Made by a program: the position numbers and the translations under genes. From the NCBI GenBank assembly GCA_039725955.1, contig CP091035.1, positions 124,001 to 188,000 of the forward strand: a stretch of 64,000 nt of DNA. Reading direction: 5' to 3'. Source of the DNA: Sinorhizobium sp. B11. GTDB lineage: Bacteria; Pseudomonadota; Alphaproteobacteria; Rhizobiales; Rhizobiaceae. The notes below the pieces were generated by a model. The model ran no database searches, was not told the DNA's origin, and saw only the letters and a list, made by a program, of their open reading frames with translations. Each line of letters opens with the position of its first letter. Within the stretch, counting starts at the first letter, position 1. Shown here piece by piece: positions 44,922-53,786 of the stretch.

Positions 44922-45168
44922 CTATGCACATGCGCCACGGGACAGCATATGGCGCCAGCGTTTGACGTATCCCGCGACGATAAGATGGTGGATGCCTGCC
45001 AAGATAAGCGGCTGAGACAGGAAATCGGGGTCGAAAGTGATGATGGGCGTTTCCCGGGTGTAGTGCCTTAGCGTGAAGGTGAACATTTTCCTCCCAGCTG
45101 CGGCGGACAGCAGAGGTCTCGCAAGCAAGGCCCGGCCGGTATCGATCAATCAATTCTCCGAGCGTCAC
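44922..45168 (-). pseudogene. Small conserved hypothetical gene with one-base frameshift
   Basis: From a GTG at 45168 the frame reads MTLGELIDRYRPGLACETSA then VRRSWEE. The plausible continuation (FTFTLRHYTRETPIITF, then GIHHLIVAGYVKRWRHML) lies in the next frame and stops at 44922. Removing one A from the four-base run at 45086-45089 joins them into an 82-residue helical protein. I recall no named family. The pattern is loosely like the N-terminal core-binding part of tyrosine recombinases, but this is weak. It may be a decayed gene or a sequencing error. Confidence 0.5.
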
Positions 45169-45426
45169 TCCGCATCCTCCCGATCCTGCGCCATCAAAGC
45201 CACGATACCAATCCAGGTTGGTTGTCCGACGGCGGTTTCTGGCGGGCGATCCTTACTCAGGCAGCCTTTCCCAACCTTAACGATGAGATCGTCATTGCTG
45301 GCGACCATTGGTCCGTCACGTTCCGGCGCAGCCAGCGAAGCTGACTGGCCATATCGGACTGAAGTCCGGGGCGGGGAACGAACCGGTGGCTCTGGTGTTG
45401 ATCACTTGTCACGTCAAGGAACCAAA

Positions 45427-45627
45427 ATGCCCGCGTCCGACAAAAACGACCTGGATCTAAGGACGACACCGCATCGACTTTATGGCAAGCGCGCGATCTG
45501 GTGGTCGTTGCTTGCAGTCCTGATATTCGTGCTGATCGTGGCCTGCGCCTATTACGAGCTGCGACCGATGATCAATGGACAGCCGACGACGCCGGCACCC
45601 GTGGAGAACCCGACGGCAAACCGGTGA
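45427..45627 (+). CDS. Small membrane protein, hypothetical
   Basis: A 66-residue protein: a charged start (MPASDKNDLDLRTT), one hydrophobic helix (AIWWSLLAVLIFVLIVACAY, about 24-43) and a short Pro-rich tail. AAGGA precedes the ATG by about six bases. It is predicted to be a single-span inner-membrane protein with N-in topology. No family recognised. Neighbours are unrelated. Confidence 0.55.
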   Translation: MPASDKNDLDLRTTPHRLYGKRAIWWSLLAVLIFVLIVACAYYELRPMINGQPTTPAPVENPTANR

Positions 45628-45714
45628 GCTGCCTCCTCATTGCGTGGTCGGTGTTGCAAAGCTTGGATGCGACATTTCGCATCGGCCTTCGCGTGCCTGC
45701 AGCGGGCCACCGGC

Positions 45715-46434
45715 TCACAAAGGAATTTCGAGTGTCGCCACCAGCCCGTGCGGATTGAAGGTCAACCCGGCCTTCCCGCCGAGGTGGGCCGCGGTGCCGT
45801 GGATCAGCTCCGTTCCATAGCCCTTTCGTTCCGGGTTGTGGCAGGGGGGGCCGTTTTTTTCGCGCCACTCCACGACGTGCTTGCCGTCCCTTTCCTCTTT
45901 GTTCCAGCCTATCAGCACCGCACCGTCCGGGACGGAGAGTGCGCCATATTTGATGGCATTGGTCGTCAATTCGTGGATCATCATGCCGACGGGAAGAACC
46001 CGCGAGGCCCGAAGCTCGGCGGCAGGACCTGTCGTGATGCGGAAACGATCCAGCCCCGCGGCAGAAATCGTTATGTTGACGCTGTTGTCGTCCGGATGAA
46101 CGAGCCGGCGTGCATCGAGGACGAAGCTGCGCTTGCCGATAAGGGGGAAGTCATGGGTGACCTGATAGCCCAGGACGCCCGCGCTCTTTGGAATGATCAT
46201 TTCAAACACCACCTTGAGGTCGGGGATGTCCCATTGTCCGCTGCCGAGCGAAAACAGCGTCTTTTCGATGATATCGTCGCGTTCGACCTTGAAGGCTCTG
46301 AGGAAGGCATTGTTGGCGGTGACGATGCGAAAGCGCTCGTCTAGCACCAGCAGGGGGACCGTAAGCGTATCGACAATGCCCTGTGCCTGTACGTGACTGG
46401 TTTTCAAAAGGCGGTAGGGGTCTTCGAGCATCAT
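45715..46434 (-). CDS. HWE-type histidine kinase-like protein lacking the H-box
   Basis: A 239-residue soluble protein with an N-terminal PAS domain (about 18-120; VPLLVLDERFRIVTANNAFL, then HDFPLIGKRSFVLDARRL) and a C-terminal ATPase domain of the HWE/HisKA_2 kind (N-box HELTTNAIKYGALS, then WREKNGPP and KGYGTELI). In complete kinases about 100 residues with the phosphoacceptor His separate these parts. Here only about 30 remain (NSVNITISAAGLDRF joins straight to ITTGPAAELRAS). The frame stays open, so it looks like an in-frame internal deletion. It cannot autophosphorylate in the usual way and may be a remnant or an accessory protein. Confidence 0.75.
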   Translation of the reverse strand: MMLEDPYRLLKTSHVQAQGIVDTLTVPLLVLDERFRIVTANNAFLRAFKVERDDIIEKTLFSLGSGQWDIPDLKVVFEMIIPKSAGVLGYQVTHDFPLIGKRSFVLDARRLVHPDDNSVNITISAAGLDRFRITTGPAAELRASRVLPVGMMIHELTTNAIKYGALSVPDGAVLIGWNKEERDGKHVVEWREKNGPPCHNPERKGYGTELIHGTAAHLGGKAGLTFNPHGLVATLEIPL

Positions 46435-46724
46435 GGGAGGGTCCCCGCAATCGATAGGGCAGCGTCAGCCTTGTTGTCGGCCGACAGATGTTACTCGCGA
46501 AGTTCGACATGTAAACTCAGATGCGCCTGTACCGAGCGCGGGGGAGTCTTGCGCGCGCCTCGAAAGAGCGATTCCTTTGCACTTGCATGCCCCCAGTCAA
46601 CGAGCGCAGAGATGCGTCGCGAACTTGGGCATCGCAGATCAGGCCTGATCGGCGGCTCCCGCTCGGGCGTTTGCCGCTTCAGTTCCTTTGCAGCCCGCAG
46701 GCATTGACCGGCTCGCTTGTCAGG

Positions 46725-48550
46725 CTAGACAGCAGTTCCGTCATGATTGTCTTTGGCGAACCCGGGTCGCTGCGCCGAGGTGCTCAGCAAGTGCGTTGCC
46801 GTTAGCGGGTCGACCGCCTTGGAAAAGAGATAACCCTGGCCGAGCAGGCATCCGAGCGATCGCAGATGATCGGCCTGGGCCTGTGTTTCGATGCCCTCGG
46901 CGACCACCCGGATGCCGAGCTTCGTCGCAATCGACATGACCCCCTCGACGATGACGGTGCCCGCGTCGGCCGGTACCAGCCGGTCGACGAACGACTTGTC
47001 GATCTTGATAATGTCTACCGGCACAGTCAATAGATGGGTCAGGCAAAACCGGTTCCGAAATCGTCGAGCGCGACGCGAAACCCCATCGATCTCAGAACCT
47101 TGATCTCGTCGGCCACCACATGGTCGCGCTCGCCGAGATAAACCGACTCGGTCACCTCCAGGATGACGTGACGAAGCGGCACGCCGGCAGCGGCAAAGGC
47201 TGCGGTCAGCCTGGAGTGGAGATCGTCGGACCGGAAGTCGGCCGCAGACAGGTTGATCCCGACATGCTGCAAAGGCAATCCCATGTCGAGCCATCGTCGC
47301 ATATCCGCCGAGACCAGGGACAGCATGCGATCAGTCAGCTGTGCGGCGACATGAGCGTCGAGCGTTGCTTCATGAAAATGAGCCGCCGACAGTCGCTCGC
47401 CCTTGCGGGTACGCATGCGTGCGAGCGCTTCGAAGCCAACGATTTCTCGCGTATCGAGGCGCAGGATTGGTTGATAATGAGCTTCGATCCTGTTTTCCGA
47501 CAGCGCGACGCCGACATCCCGGATGGCCCGAAAACGGCGGGTGAGGGCCGTCCCCATGCCAGCAAAATAGCCGGTATACTGGCCACGGCAGCGCTCCTTG
47601 CCGTGATAGAGCGCAATGTCGGCATCGCGCTGCACCTGACTTGCGGAAACGGCGTTTGCCGCCAAGGCGCCGCCGATCGTTGCTGCGGGAAAGACGACAT
47701 GGCCATCGCACTCAGCCGGGCGCTTGATCTCCCGGATCAACGCTTCGGCCTTCGCGGCGAGAGCCGGCATATCGTCTGCATCAACGATTGCCGCAAATTC
47801 GTCGCCGCCCAGCCGGAAGCTGTTTTCCATCGAGACGGCAATCGCCAGTCTGCGCGCCACGGTCTGGAGAAGGGCGTCGCCGGCTGCGTGCCCGAACGTG
47901 TCGTTGACAAGCTTGAGATTGTCGAGGTCGGCGAGAAGCAGGCCCCATGGCCGCACGCCGTTTGCGCCTTCGGACAATTTCCTTTCCGCCAGAACCTTGT
48001 TGAAACGGGCCCGGTTGGCGAGAGCCGTCAGCGCATCGGTATAGGTCAACCTTTCGCGTTCGCAAACACGCTCGTCCCGTTCGATGGCGATTGCACAGAG
48101 GTGGACACATGCATTGACGATCTCGCGTTCGCCGTCCGTGGGCTCCCGACCCTCCCGGAAATAAAAGGCGAAGGTCGCGACGACCTTGCCTGCCGCCACG
48201 ATCGGTGTCGACCAGCAGGCCTTGAAGCCGATCGGCACAACGAACTGCTTGTAATGTTGCCATCGAACGTCGAGCTCGATGTCGGTCACGGTGACCGGGA
48301 CCCCGTAATAGGCGGCAGCGCCGCAAGACCCGACCATCGGACCGATCGGAACGCCCACAAGCCTGCTGGTGTAGCTGGCCGGTAAAGAGGGTGCGGCGAT
48401 CGGATAGAGTTTTGCATCCCTGACGGACAGGACGGAGCAGGCAATTCCTGGACAGCGCGCCTCTACCCGCCGGCACAGGTCCTCGATCGTGGCCTGCAAT
48501 TCTTCGCCCCTGGCGATCATCTCGAGAATGGAATTTTGAAATTGAAGCAT
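46725..48550 (-). pseudogene. GAF-GGDEF-EAL cyclic-di-GMP protein, frameshifted in EAL
   Basis: A cyclic-di-GMP enzyme with an N-terminal GAF domain (about 15-160, VGSCGAAAYYGVPV), a diguanylate cyclase domain with the motif RLGGDEFAAIV, and a phosphodiesterase domain starting FEALARMRT. The frame ends at DDFGTGFA (47039). The rest of the EAL domain (THLLTVPVDIIKIDKSFVDR, then VVAEGIETQAQADHL) lies in another frame to 46725. Compared with the family's GTGFASLTHL the sequence lacks four bases near 47039-47045. As read the phosphodiesterase would lose its last third; the cyclase part could still work. Confidence 0.82.
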
Positions 48551-49279
48551 ATGACCTACCCGCGTCCGATCGCAAGGTTCCCAGATCCGGGTTCATTTGT
48601 CGTTTTCGTAATTGCTAAATTTCTAATTTAACCGCGTTGAACTCCGCTCAGGGCAACCCGCACATCGGCCACAAAACCTTTTCGTACGCTGGCGTACCTC
48701 GGCTCGACAGTGGCGCAGGGGACGTTAGATCCGAACGGCTGATGCTGCATCATCAGTGGGAGAAGGGGCTTATTCCATCCTGTTGCGGCCCCTTCTCTAT
48801 TCGACCTCCGCCTGTTGCGCGCCGCGGCGGCGCCGTCACTGCACGCGTTGCCTGCAACGGCCCGGCTGGGACTCGCCAATCGATCCGACGCTTTTTCTGG
48901 GCAAGACAAGTGGCGGGTTTCCAACGGCTATTCCCGCATACGGAAGTTATCTGAAGGATTACTTCTCTCACGCGACGGGAGCCACGGTCTGGCTTCTCGA
49001 ATGGTACGTCCGCAACGCGCTTCGGTAAGACACGAGCAGTATAACGCGCGTCTGCCAAAAAGCGCTTGATGAGCTCTTCCCGGAACCCCTTTTCGGCGAC
49101 TACTCCTTACATAATGCCGTTGATTGGCGATTTACGCCATAGAGGCCCGCTCACGGCCATTCACCGGGTGAAAGGTTACTCGGCCGCTTTTGCCTGACGT
49201 TCGCCTCTGGCGGCCTCGCATTGCAGCACTAAAACACGCGTGCAAATGATCCTTTTTTCCTGTAGTCCTTATCTGTACA
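48551..49279. other. Intergenic region upstream of serine recombinase
   Basis: About 730 bases with no gene I can support. It contains several overlapping frames without family similarity or ribosome sites. A recombination site for the adjacent resolvase-like protein would be expected near 49200-49280, but I cannot point to its subsites. Confidence 0.4.
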
Positions 49280-50215
49280 ATGGACTGCAAACGGACCATC
49301 CAAGTGGTGAAAACATCGAACGACGAACGGCCCCCAAGCCGGCTCATCGGCTACGCCCGCGTCTCGAGCGAGGATCAGCTCTACGACGCACAGATGGAGG
49401 AACTGCGCGCCACAGGCTGTCATCGAATCTACGAGGAACACGGCTCCGGCGCATCGCAAGCGCGGCCAGTACTGGCTAGGCTGCTTGGCGAACTCACCGC
49501 CGGGGACGTGCTGGTAATTGTTCGTCTTGATCGCCTGGCGCGCTCGATAGGCCATCTGATGACGGTGCTCGAGGATCTGGAGAGCCGCGGTGTCTATTTC
49601 CGATCGATCCGCGATCCGATCGATACCGCAACGCCTCAGGGCAGGTTTGCTCTCCAGGTGCTAGGCGCAGTGGCGCAGCTTGAACGCGCGCTGGCCTCCG
49701 AACGGACCAAGGCCGGCATAAAGGCGGCAAAGTCGCGCGGCAGGCGTCCTGGAAATCCCGGCCTGCGAGAGCGGCGCCCGGAAGCGATCAGGGTCGTCTC
49801 GCAGGCGAGACAAAGACTTTACCTCGACGAACTGATGGCATCCGCGCAAACATGGCTGCCGGTCGTGCGGCAACTTCGGCCCCAGCACAGCTGGGACAAT
49901 GTCGTACAGGTGCTCAATCGCCGCGGCCAGGACTGGAGCGTGGAACGCCTGCGTCGCGCCGTGCATCGCATGGTTGGCGAAAAACTGGCGGAACAGGAAC
50001 TCCTGGCGCGGGCTCCTCGCCGGCCCCCAGAGGACCGTTTGATGAAGCTGGTCGCTGCGATTTCGATTGCTGACCCGGATCTCTCGCTTCGAAAGATCGC
50101 AGCGCAGCTCGATCAGATGGGGGAGCGCCCAGCTCGCGGTGGCAAGAAATGGCAGCCGTCCTCGGTTCGCCATCTGCTCGACGAAGCCCATCGCTTCGGC
50201 CTCATGCCGCGCTGA
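49280..50215 (+). CDS. Serine recombinase (resolvase/invertase family)
   Basis: A 311-residue site-specific recombinase. The catalytic domain has LIGYARVSSEDQ with the nucleophile Ser near residue 29, LARLLGELTAGDVLVI, VRLDRLARSIGHLM with the catalytic Arg pair, and GRFALQVLGAVAQLERALAS (E helix). A long, non-standard C-terminal part of about 130 residues carries at least one helix-turn-helix (SLRKIAAQLDQMG). It lacks the size and coiled-coil of large phage integrases and resembles Tn-type resolvases with an extension. No transposase is beside it, so it may be a plasmid-dimer resolvase or an element remnant. Confidence 0.88.
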   Translation: MDCKRTIQVVKTSNDERPPSRLIGYARVSSEDQLYDAQMEELRATGCHRIYEEHGSGASQARPVLARLLGELTAGDVLVIVRLDRLARSIGHLMTVLEDLESRGVYFRSIRDPIDTATPQGRFALQVLGAVAQLERALASERTKAGIKAAKSRGRRPGNPGLRERRPEAIRVVSQARQRLYLDELMASAQTWLPVVRQLRPQHSWDNVVQVLNRRGQDWSVERLRRAVHRMVGEKLAEQELLARAPRRPPEDRLMKLVAAISIADPDLSLRKIAAQLDQMGERPARGGKKWQPSSVRHLLDEAHRFGLMPR

Positions 50216-50357
50216 AGGCACCTCATCAATCGACCTCTTGCACTCGCTTCTCAGGGAACGAGCGTAGGGCGGGCTGTCATCATTTCTGATGTCCCGCAGG
50301 CTTGGAACCTGAAGCACACCTGACAGTTAGAACCCTCATGTCGCAGGAGGATCGTCG

Positions 50358-50762
50358 ATGCATGTTCGCGAAATGATCGAAAGCCACCCCAATGTCCATG
50401 GCCGATCGGCAGACGCTCTGCTCAGGTGCATTCAAGAATGCTACGCCTGTGCTCAGGCTTGCACGAGTTGCGCGGATGCCTGCCTTTCGGAACCATCCCC
50501 GCCCGGACTTGCCCAATGCATACGCCTTAACCTCGATTGCGGCGATATCTGCGCGACGACCGGCATGATCGCATCTCGGATGACCGGCTCCAATATGGAG
50601 GTCGTCCACAAGCTCATCGATACCTGCGCCGAGGCATGTCACGCCTGCGAGAGCGAATGCAACGAACATAGCGAAATGCATCCACACTGCCGTATCTGCG
50701 CACAGGCATGCAGGCGCCGCTGCTACGAAGCCTGTTTATCCGCCCTGCCGCTTGCGCATTGA
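50358..50762 (+). CDS. Cys-rich four-helix-bundle protein, putative copper storage
   Basis: A 134-residue protein with 15 or more Cys in helix patterns such as CIQECYACAQACTSCADACL and CAEACHACESECNEHSEMHP, the signature of the DUF326/Csp-like four-helix-bundle proteins that bind copper(I) inside the bundle. AGGAGG lies about nine bases before the ATG. No signal peptide is seen, so it would act in the cytoplasm. It lies alone between the recombinase and secreted-protein genes. Confidence 0.87.
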   Translation: MHVREMIESHPNVHGRSADALLRCIQECYACAQACTSCADACLSEPSPPGLAQCIRLNLDCGDICATTGMIASRMTGSNMEVVHKLIDTCAEACHACESECNEHSEMHPHCRICAQACRRRCYEACLSALPLAH

Positions 50763-50946
50763 GTTTCGGTCCAGCTGCGATAGAAAGACGAAAAATTAGG
50801 CGTTCAGCTGCGAGCCCAATGGGCGCAGGCGAGGCGGAACGAGCTTTCCGATCAGTGAAAGCCCGCGAAGCGCCCGTTCGCCTTCAAGAAGCGCTGCCCT
50901 CCTCGGAGCTTGGAGGATCCTTGCCCTGTCAGCCCGGCGCTCGTTC

Positions 50947-51573
50947 TCAGTTCGACGCCAATGTCCCTGCCTCATTCCCGTTGGAAACTGCCGTCGAGGC
51001 CACGACCTGCCGCGTCGGCGGCACACAGGCTGTGCGCGGCCCGTCATAGGGCTGGTAGCTGTTGTCCTCGGCGCGATAGGACTTGTAGCGGGCGGCACAC
51101 CATGCCGCCGCGGCGCTATCTGCACCATTCGATACCGCCCCGGTCGTGGCAACCGTGCTTGAAGAAGCAGCAAAGGGCGACATACAGGTCTTCATCTGTC
51201 CGCTATAGGCCCGGTACCTGTTGGTGGCGGCATCAAACGAACGATAATGGCCGGCGCACCAGCTGAGATGCTCCGCCGATAGCGTCGGCGCCGTTACCTC
51301 GGGTTCTTCGGGTAGTATCGCCTTCGCGCGAGACGCCACCGCGACCTTCGGCGCGTCGGTGACATAGCTGGAATAGACGGCGGGGATGCGCTCATAATTC
51401 TGGTGGGCAATGTCGACACGAACCGGTGTGGTCGTCCACAGATCGGGTTGCGAGAGGCTTTCGAACGTGTGAGCCTCGGAATTGGCCAGCACAACGGAGG
51501 CGAGCGAGCCGGCTGCAATGCATATGCCGATAGAGCTCGCAATGCCGAACGCGGCGGAAGCGATGGCCTTCAT
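50947..51573 (-). CDS. BA14K-family secreted protein
   Basis: A 208-residue protein with an N-terminal signal segment (about 1-30; GIASSIGICIAAGSLASVVL) and two BA14K-type repeats, WCAGHYRSFDAATNRYRAYS and WCAARYKSYRAEDNSYQPYD, each followed by a Cys (MKTC, RTACVPP). The family is named for a Brucella immunoreactive protein; lectin-like binding has been suggested. AGGAT precedes the ATG. It lies next to another secreted-protein gene. Confidence 0.85.
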   Translation of the reverse strand: MKAIASAAFGIASSIGICIAAGSLASVVLANSEAHTFESLSQPDLWTTTPVRVDIAHQNYERIPAVYSSYVTDAPKVAVASRAKAILPEEPEVTAPTLSAEHLSWCAGHYRSFDAATNRYRAYSGQMKTCMSPFAASSSTVATTGAVSNGADSAAAAWCAARYKSYRAEDNSYQPYDGPRTACVPPTRQVVASTAVSNGNEAGTLASN

Positions 51574-51635
51574 GATCCATATCCTGCTTGTTTGGAAGGA
51601 GATGGACGCGGCGCAAGCCGCGTCCTGGCGCCAGA

Positions 51636-52034
51636 TCAGTTGATGACCTGAATGACCTTGCGGGAAGACGGTTCGACGATGACGCGTTCGTCGTTCACGA
51701 TCGCATATGCGTATTTCGGGTTTTCGGGCACTGGCGTCACGACAACCGTTTCGGGCAGCGCCTGGCCGACAACAACCTTCTCCTTGACGACGACACGCGT
51801 GGACGGGGCCGGCGCTTCCTGGACATAGGTGACGACCTTCTGCGGCGGCGGGTCGATCGCAGTACCGACGATTGCACCGGCCACACCGCCGACAGCTGCG
51901 CCGACCGGACCGCCGACGATCGCGCCGGTGACGGCGCCGCCTGCTGCGCCATTGACGGTAGACGACTGGGCGAAGGCTGCGCCCGACATGAGGGCAGCCG
52001 ACACGGCCGCACCGATCATGATCTTATGAAACAT
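51636..52034 (-). CDS. Glycine-zipper secreted protein (DUF1236-like tail)
   Basis: A 132-residue protein with a signal peptide ending AAFAQ, a glycine-zipper segment (GAAGGAVTGAIVGGPVGAAV and continuing to about residue 60), and a C-terminal DUF1236-type part with KYAYAIVNDERVIVEP and the ending RKVIQVI. Such proteins are common in rhizobial envelopes. AAAGGAGG stands before the ATG. Confidence 0.85.
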   Translation of the reverse strand: MFHKIMIGAAVSAALMSGAAFAQSSTVNGAAGGAVTGAIVGGPVGAAVGGVAGAIVGTAIDPPPQKVVTYVQEAPAPSTRVVVKEKVVVGQALPETVVVTPVPENPKYAYAIVNDERVIVEPSSRKVIQVIN

Positions 52035-52514
52035 CTTATCCTCCTTTGACTGATACCGGTCTGGCGACCGTGGTCAAAGAACGGGCCAATGCTCACCCTG
52101 TTCCACGTATCGGACTTTGGTCCGGGGTGAAAATCGCTGCTCGGCCTATCAACCCAAATATCTGCCTTGCCTGCTCTTGCAGTCACTAGCACTGACGGCC
52201 CGCTTCTTCGCCGGCTTTGCGGCCGAACGCAAAGCGGCATACCGAGAAAAGACTGACAAGCCAGAGGCTTGGTCAGGGAGAGGTCTATTTCTGACGACCA
52301 GACAAGACGGCGCTGCAAGCGGGCACCTGAGTAAACGCTGCGCAACCCGTCTGCGTCCCATCAAGGGTTGAGCCATGGCAACGACTCGCCTGCGCCATCC
52401 CGCCCCTCCGCTGGTTATGGCTTGCAGACCGGCCCAACCTGCGACAGGTCCGGTTGAATAGGGAGTGTTTGGTTGCTAGGCTGCTTCAAGCAACGAGCAG
52501 CCAAGGGTACCGTC

Positions 52515-52718
52515 ATGCCGACTGGCACAGTAAAGTTTTTCAATGCCGACAAGGGGTTTGGCTTCATTACCCCGGAAACGGGCGGACCGGATATCTTCGC
52601 CCATGTGACCGCCTTGCTATCGGGAAACCTCCTCAAGGAAGGCCAGAATGTCTCCTATGAGGTTGGGCAGGATCGCAGGACCGGCAAGTCCAAGGCCGAA
52701 AACGTCAGATTGCTGTAA
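52515..52718 (+). CDS. Cold-shock domain protein (CspA family)
   Basis: A 67-residue CspA-type nucleic-acid chaperone. RNP1 is KGFGFITPE and RNP2 is DIFAHVTAL; the start MPTGTVKFFN is the family start. The frame is open 14 codons further upstream but the ATG at 52515 fits the length. It is a stand-alone gene on the plus strand. Confidence 0.95.
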   Translation: MPTGTVKFFNADKGFGFITPETGGPDIFAHVTALLSGNLLKEGQNVSYEVGQDRRTGKSKAENVRLL

Positions 52719-52795
52719 CGCATCCCTCAAGGACGTTGTCGGAGCGCCCTTTCGTTGGCACTCCGCTTACACAATCGCCGCCGAGCAGCCAACGC

Positions 52796-53104
52796 TCAAG
52801 AGCGGCTTGTCAATGCTTGGTCGCGCCGCTCGTCGTTCGCGTTGTTTTTTTCCGGCGGCTTTGTCGTCGGGGCGCTCTGGGCGCCTGCTTTCGATTTTCC
52901 CGCCTGTTTGGCCTTGCCGGATACGTTCGGAACCGCTGCCTTCTTCGTTGCTGTCTTCCTGACCGCCTGACCGCTTCTCGCAGCGCTTGCGGCAATCTCC
53001 TCAAACGCCTGCAGCCAATGTTTCATGTCCTCCCCGTGCGGCCGCCCCTCCTGCTCCCAGATTTCATAGGCCCGTTGTCTGATACGATCTTCATTCGCTG
53101 CCAT
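52796..53104 (-). CDS. DUF2934-family protein
   Basis: A 102-residue protein with the short DUF2934 motif at its start (RIRQRAYEIWEQEGRPHGED then HWLQAFEE) followed by a low-complexity Lys/Ala/Pro-rich tail. The family is widespread in rhizobia, function unknown. It faces the cold-shock gene end to end. Confidence 0.8.
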   Translation of the reverse strand: MAANEDRIRQRAYEIWEQEGRPHGEDMKHWLQAFEEIAASAARSGQAVRKTATKKAAVPNVSGKAKQAGKSKAGAQSAPTTKPPEKNNANDERRDQALTSRS

Positions 53105-53786
53105 GCGTCTTCTCCTCGGCAAACTCTTATCAAACGACGTAAATGGCGCGATCAGACCTGACGACAACGGTACGGTCGTGTTTTTGGTTATGGCGCGAGC
53201 GTCTTCGAAGCCCAATGCAACCTTCGCACTGCCAGATCCGCCTTTGTCTCTCTGGCCCACCGCCAGACGCCTGTTTCCTTCACCTCAGGAGGAGCGCGAA
53301 CGTCATGTGTTCTCGGGCGGAATGCCTCTTCTCGAGAGGAAGGCGCAGTTTGGAACCCTAAGCCCCGGTCCGCATTATCAGCCAACTTCAACGGGGATAT
53401 TTTCATGGATCACGAGACACTCTTGGCAACGACCTTCGCCTTCGCCTCCTTTGCTCTCGTCTGGTGGCAGATGAAATTCTGAAACGACTTTCCCAAGAAC
53501 CGGCTAAAGACGGCGCGCTCGCCAACCCAGGCCCTGAGGGGCATGTCGTCTATTGTCCTCGACCCAGTTGCCGCTTGCCCGCCGTTTGTGCCTAAAAAGC
53601 GTCGTCCGCCTCGCCTGCGGCTTCATGATCAGTCATTGGGTTGATGCGCTCCATCCGGCCTCCGGCGGGCAACAACCGCGCTCATCAGGTCTGGGCTTGA
53701 GATGCAAGTGCAGTCGTATAATGCGATTGCCGATCTTATCGCGCAAAAAGCTCGCAAGACGAAAAGTAGGAGAGCCTGTCTGTGGC
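53105..53786. other. Intergenic region between DUF2934 and repB-like genes
   Basis: About 680 bases in which only one very small open frame (53405-53482) looks protein-like. In a complete repABC operon repC would lie here, downstream of the repB-like gene; no RepC sequence is present. Confidence 0.5.
53405..53482 (+). CDS. Possible 25-residue membrane peptide
   Basis: The frame encodes MDHETLLATTFAFASFALVW followed by WQMKF, a single hydrophobic helix with a charged start. GGGGAT lies about eight bases upstream of the ATG. Small one-helix proteins of this kind exist in rhizobia, but the length gives little statistical support. Confidence 0.3.
   Translation: MDHETLLATTFAFASFALVWWQMKF

Noticed and set aside
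48637..49069. Overlapping frames upstream of the recombinase as possible genes
   Set aside because: No ribosome site or family pattern; they overlap one another in several frames.
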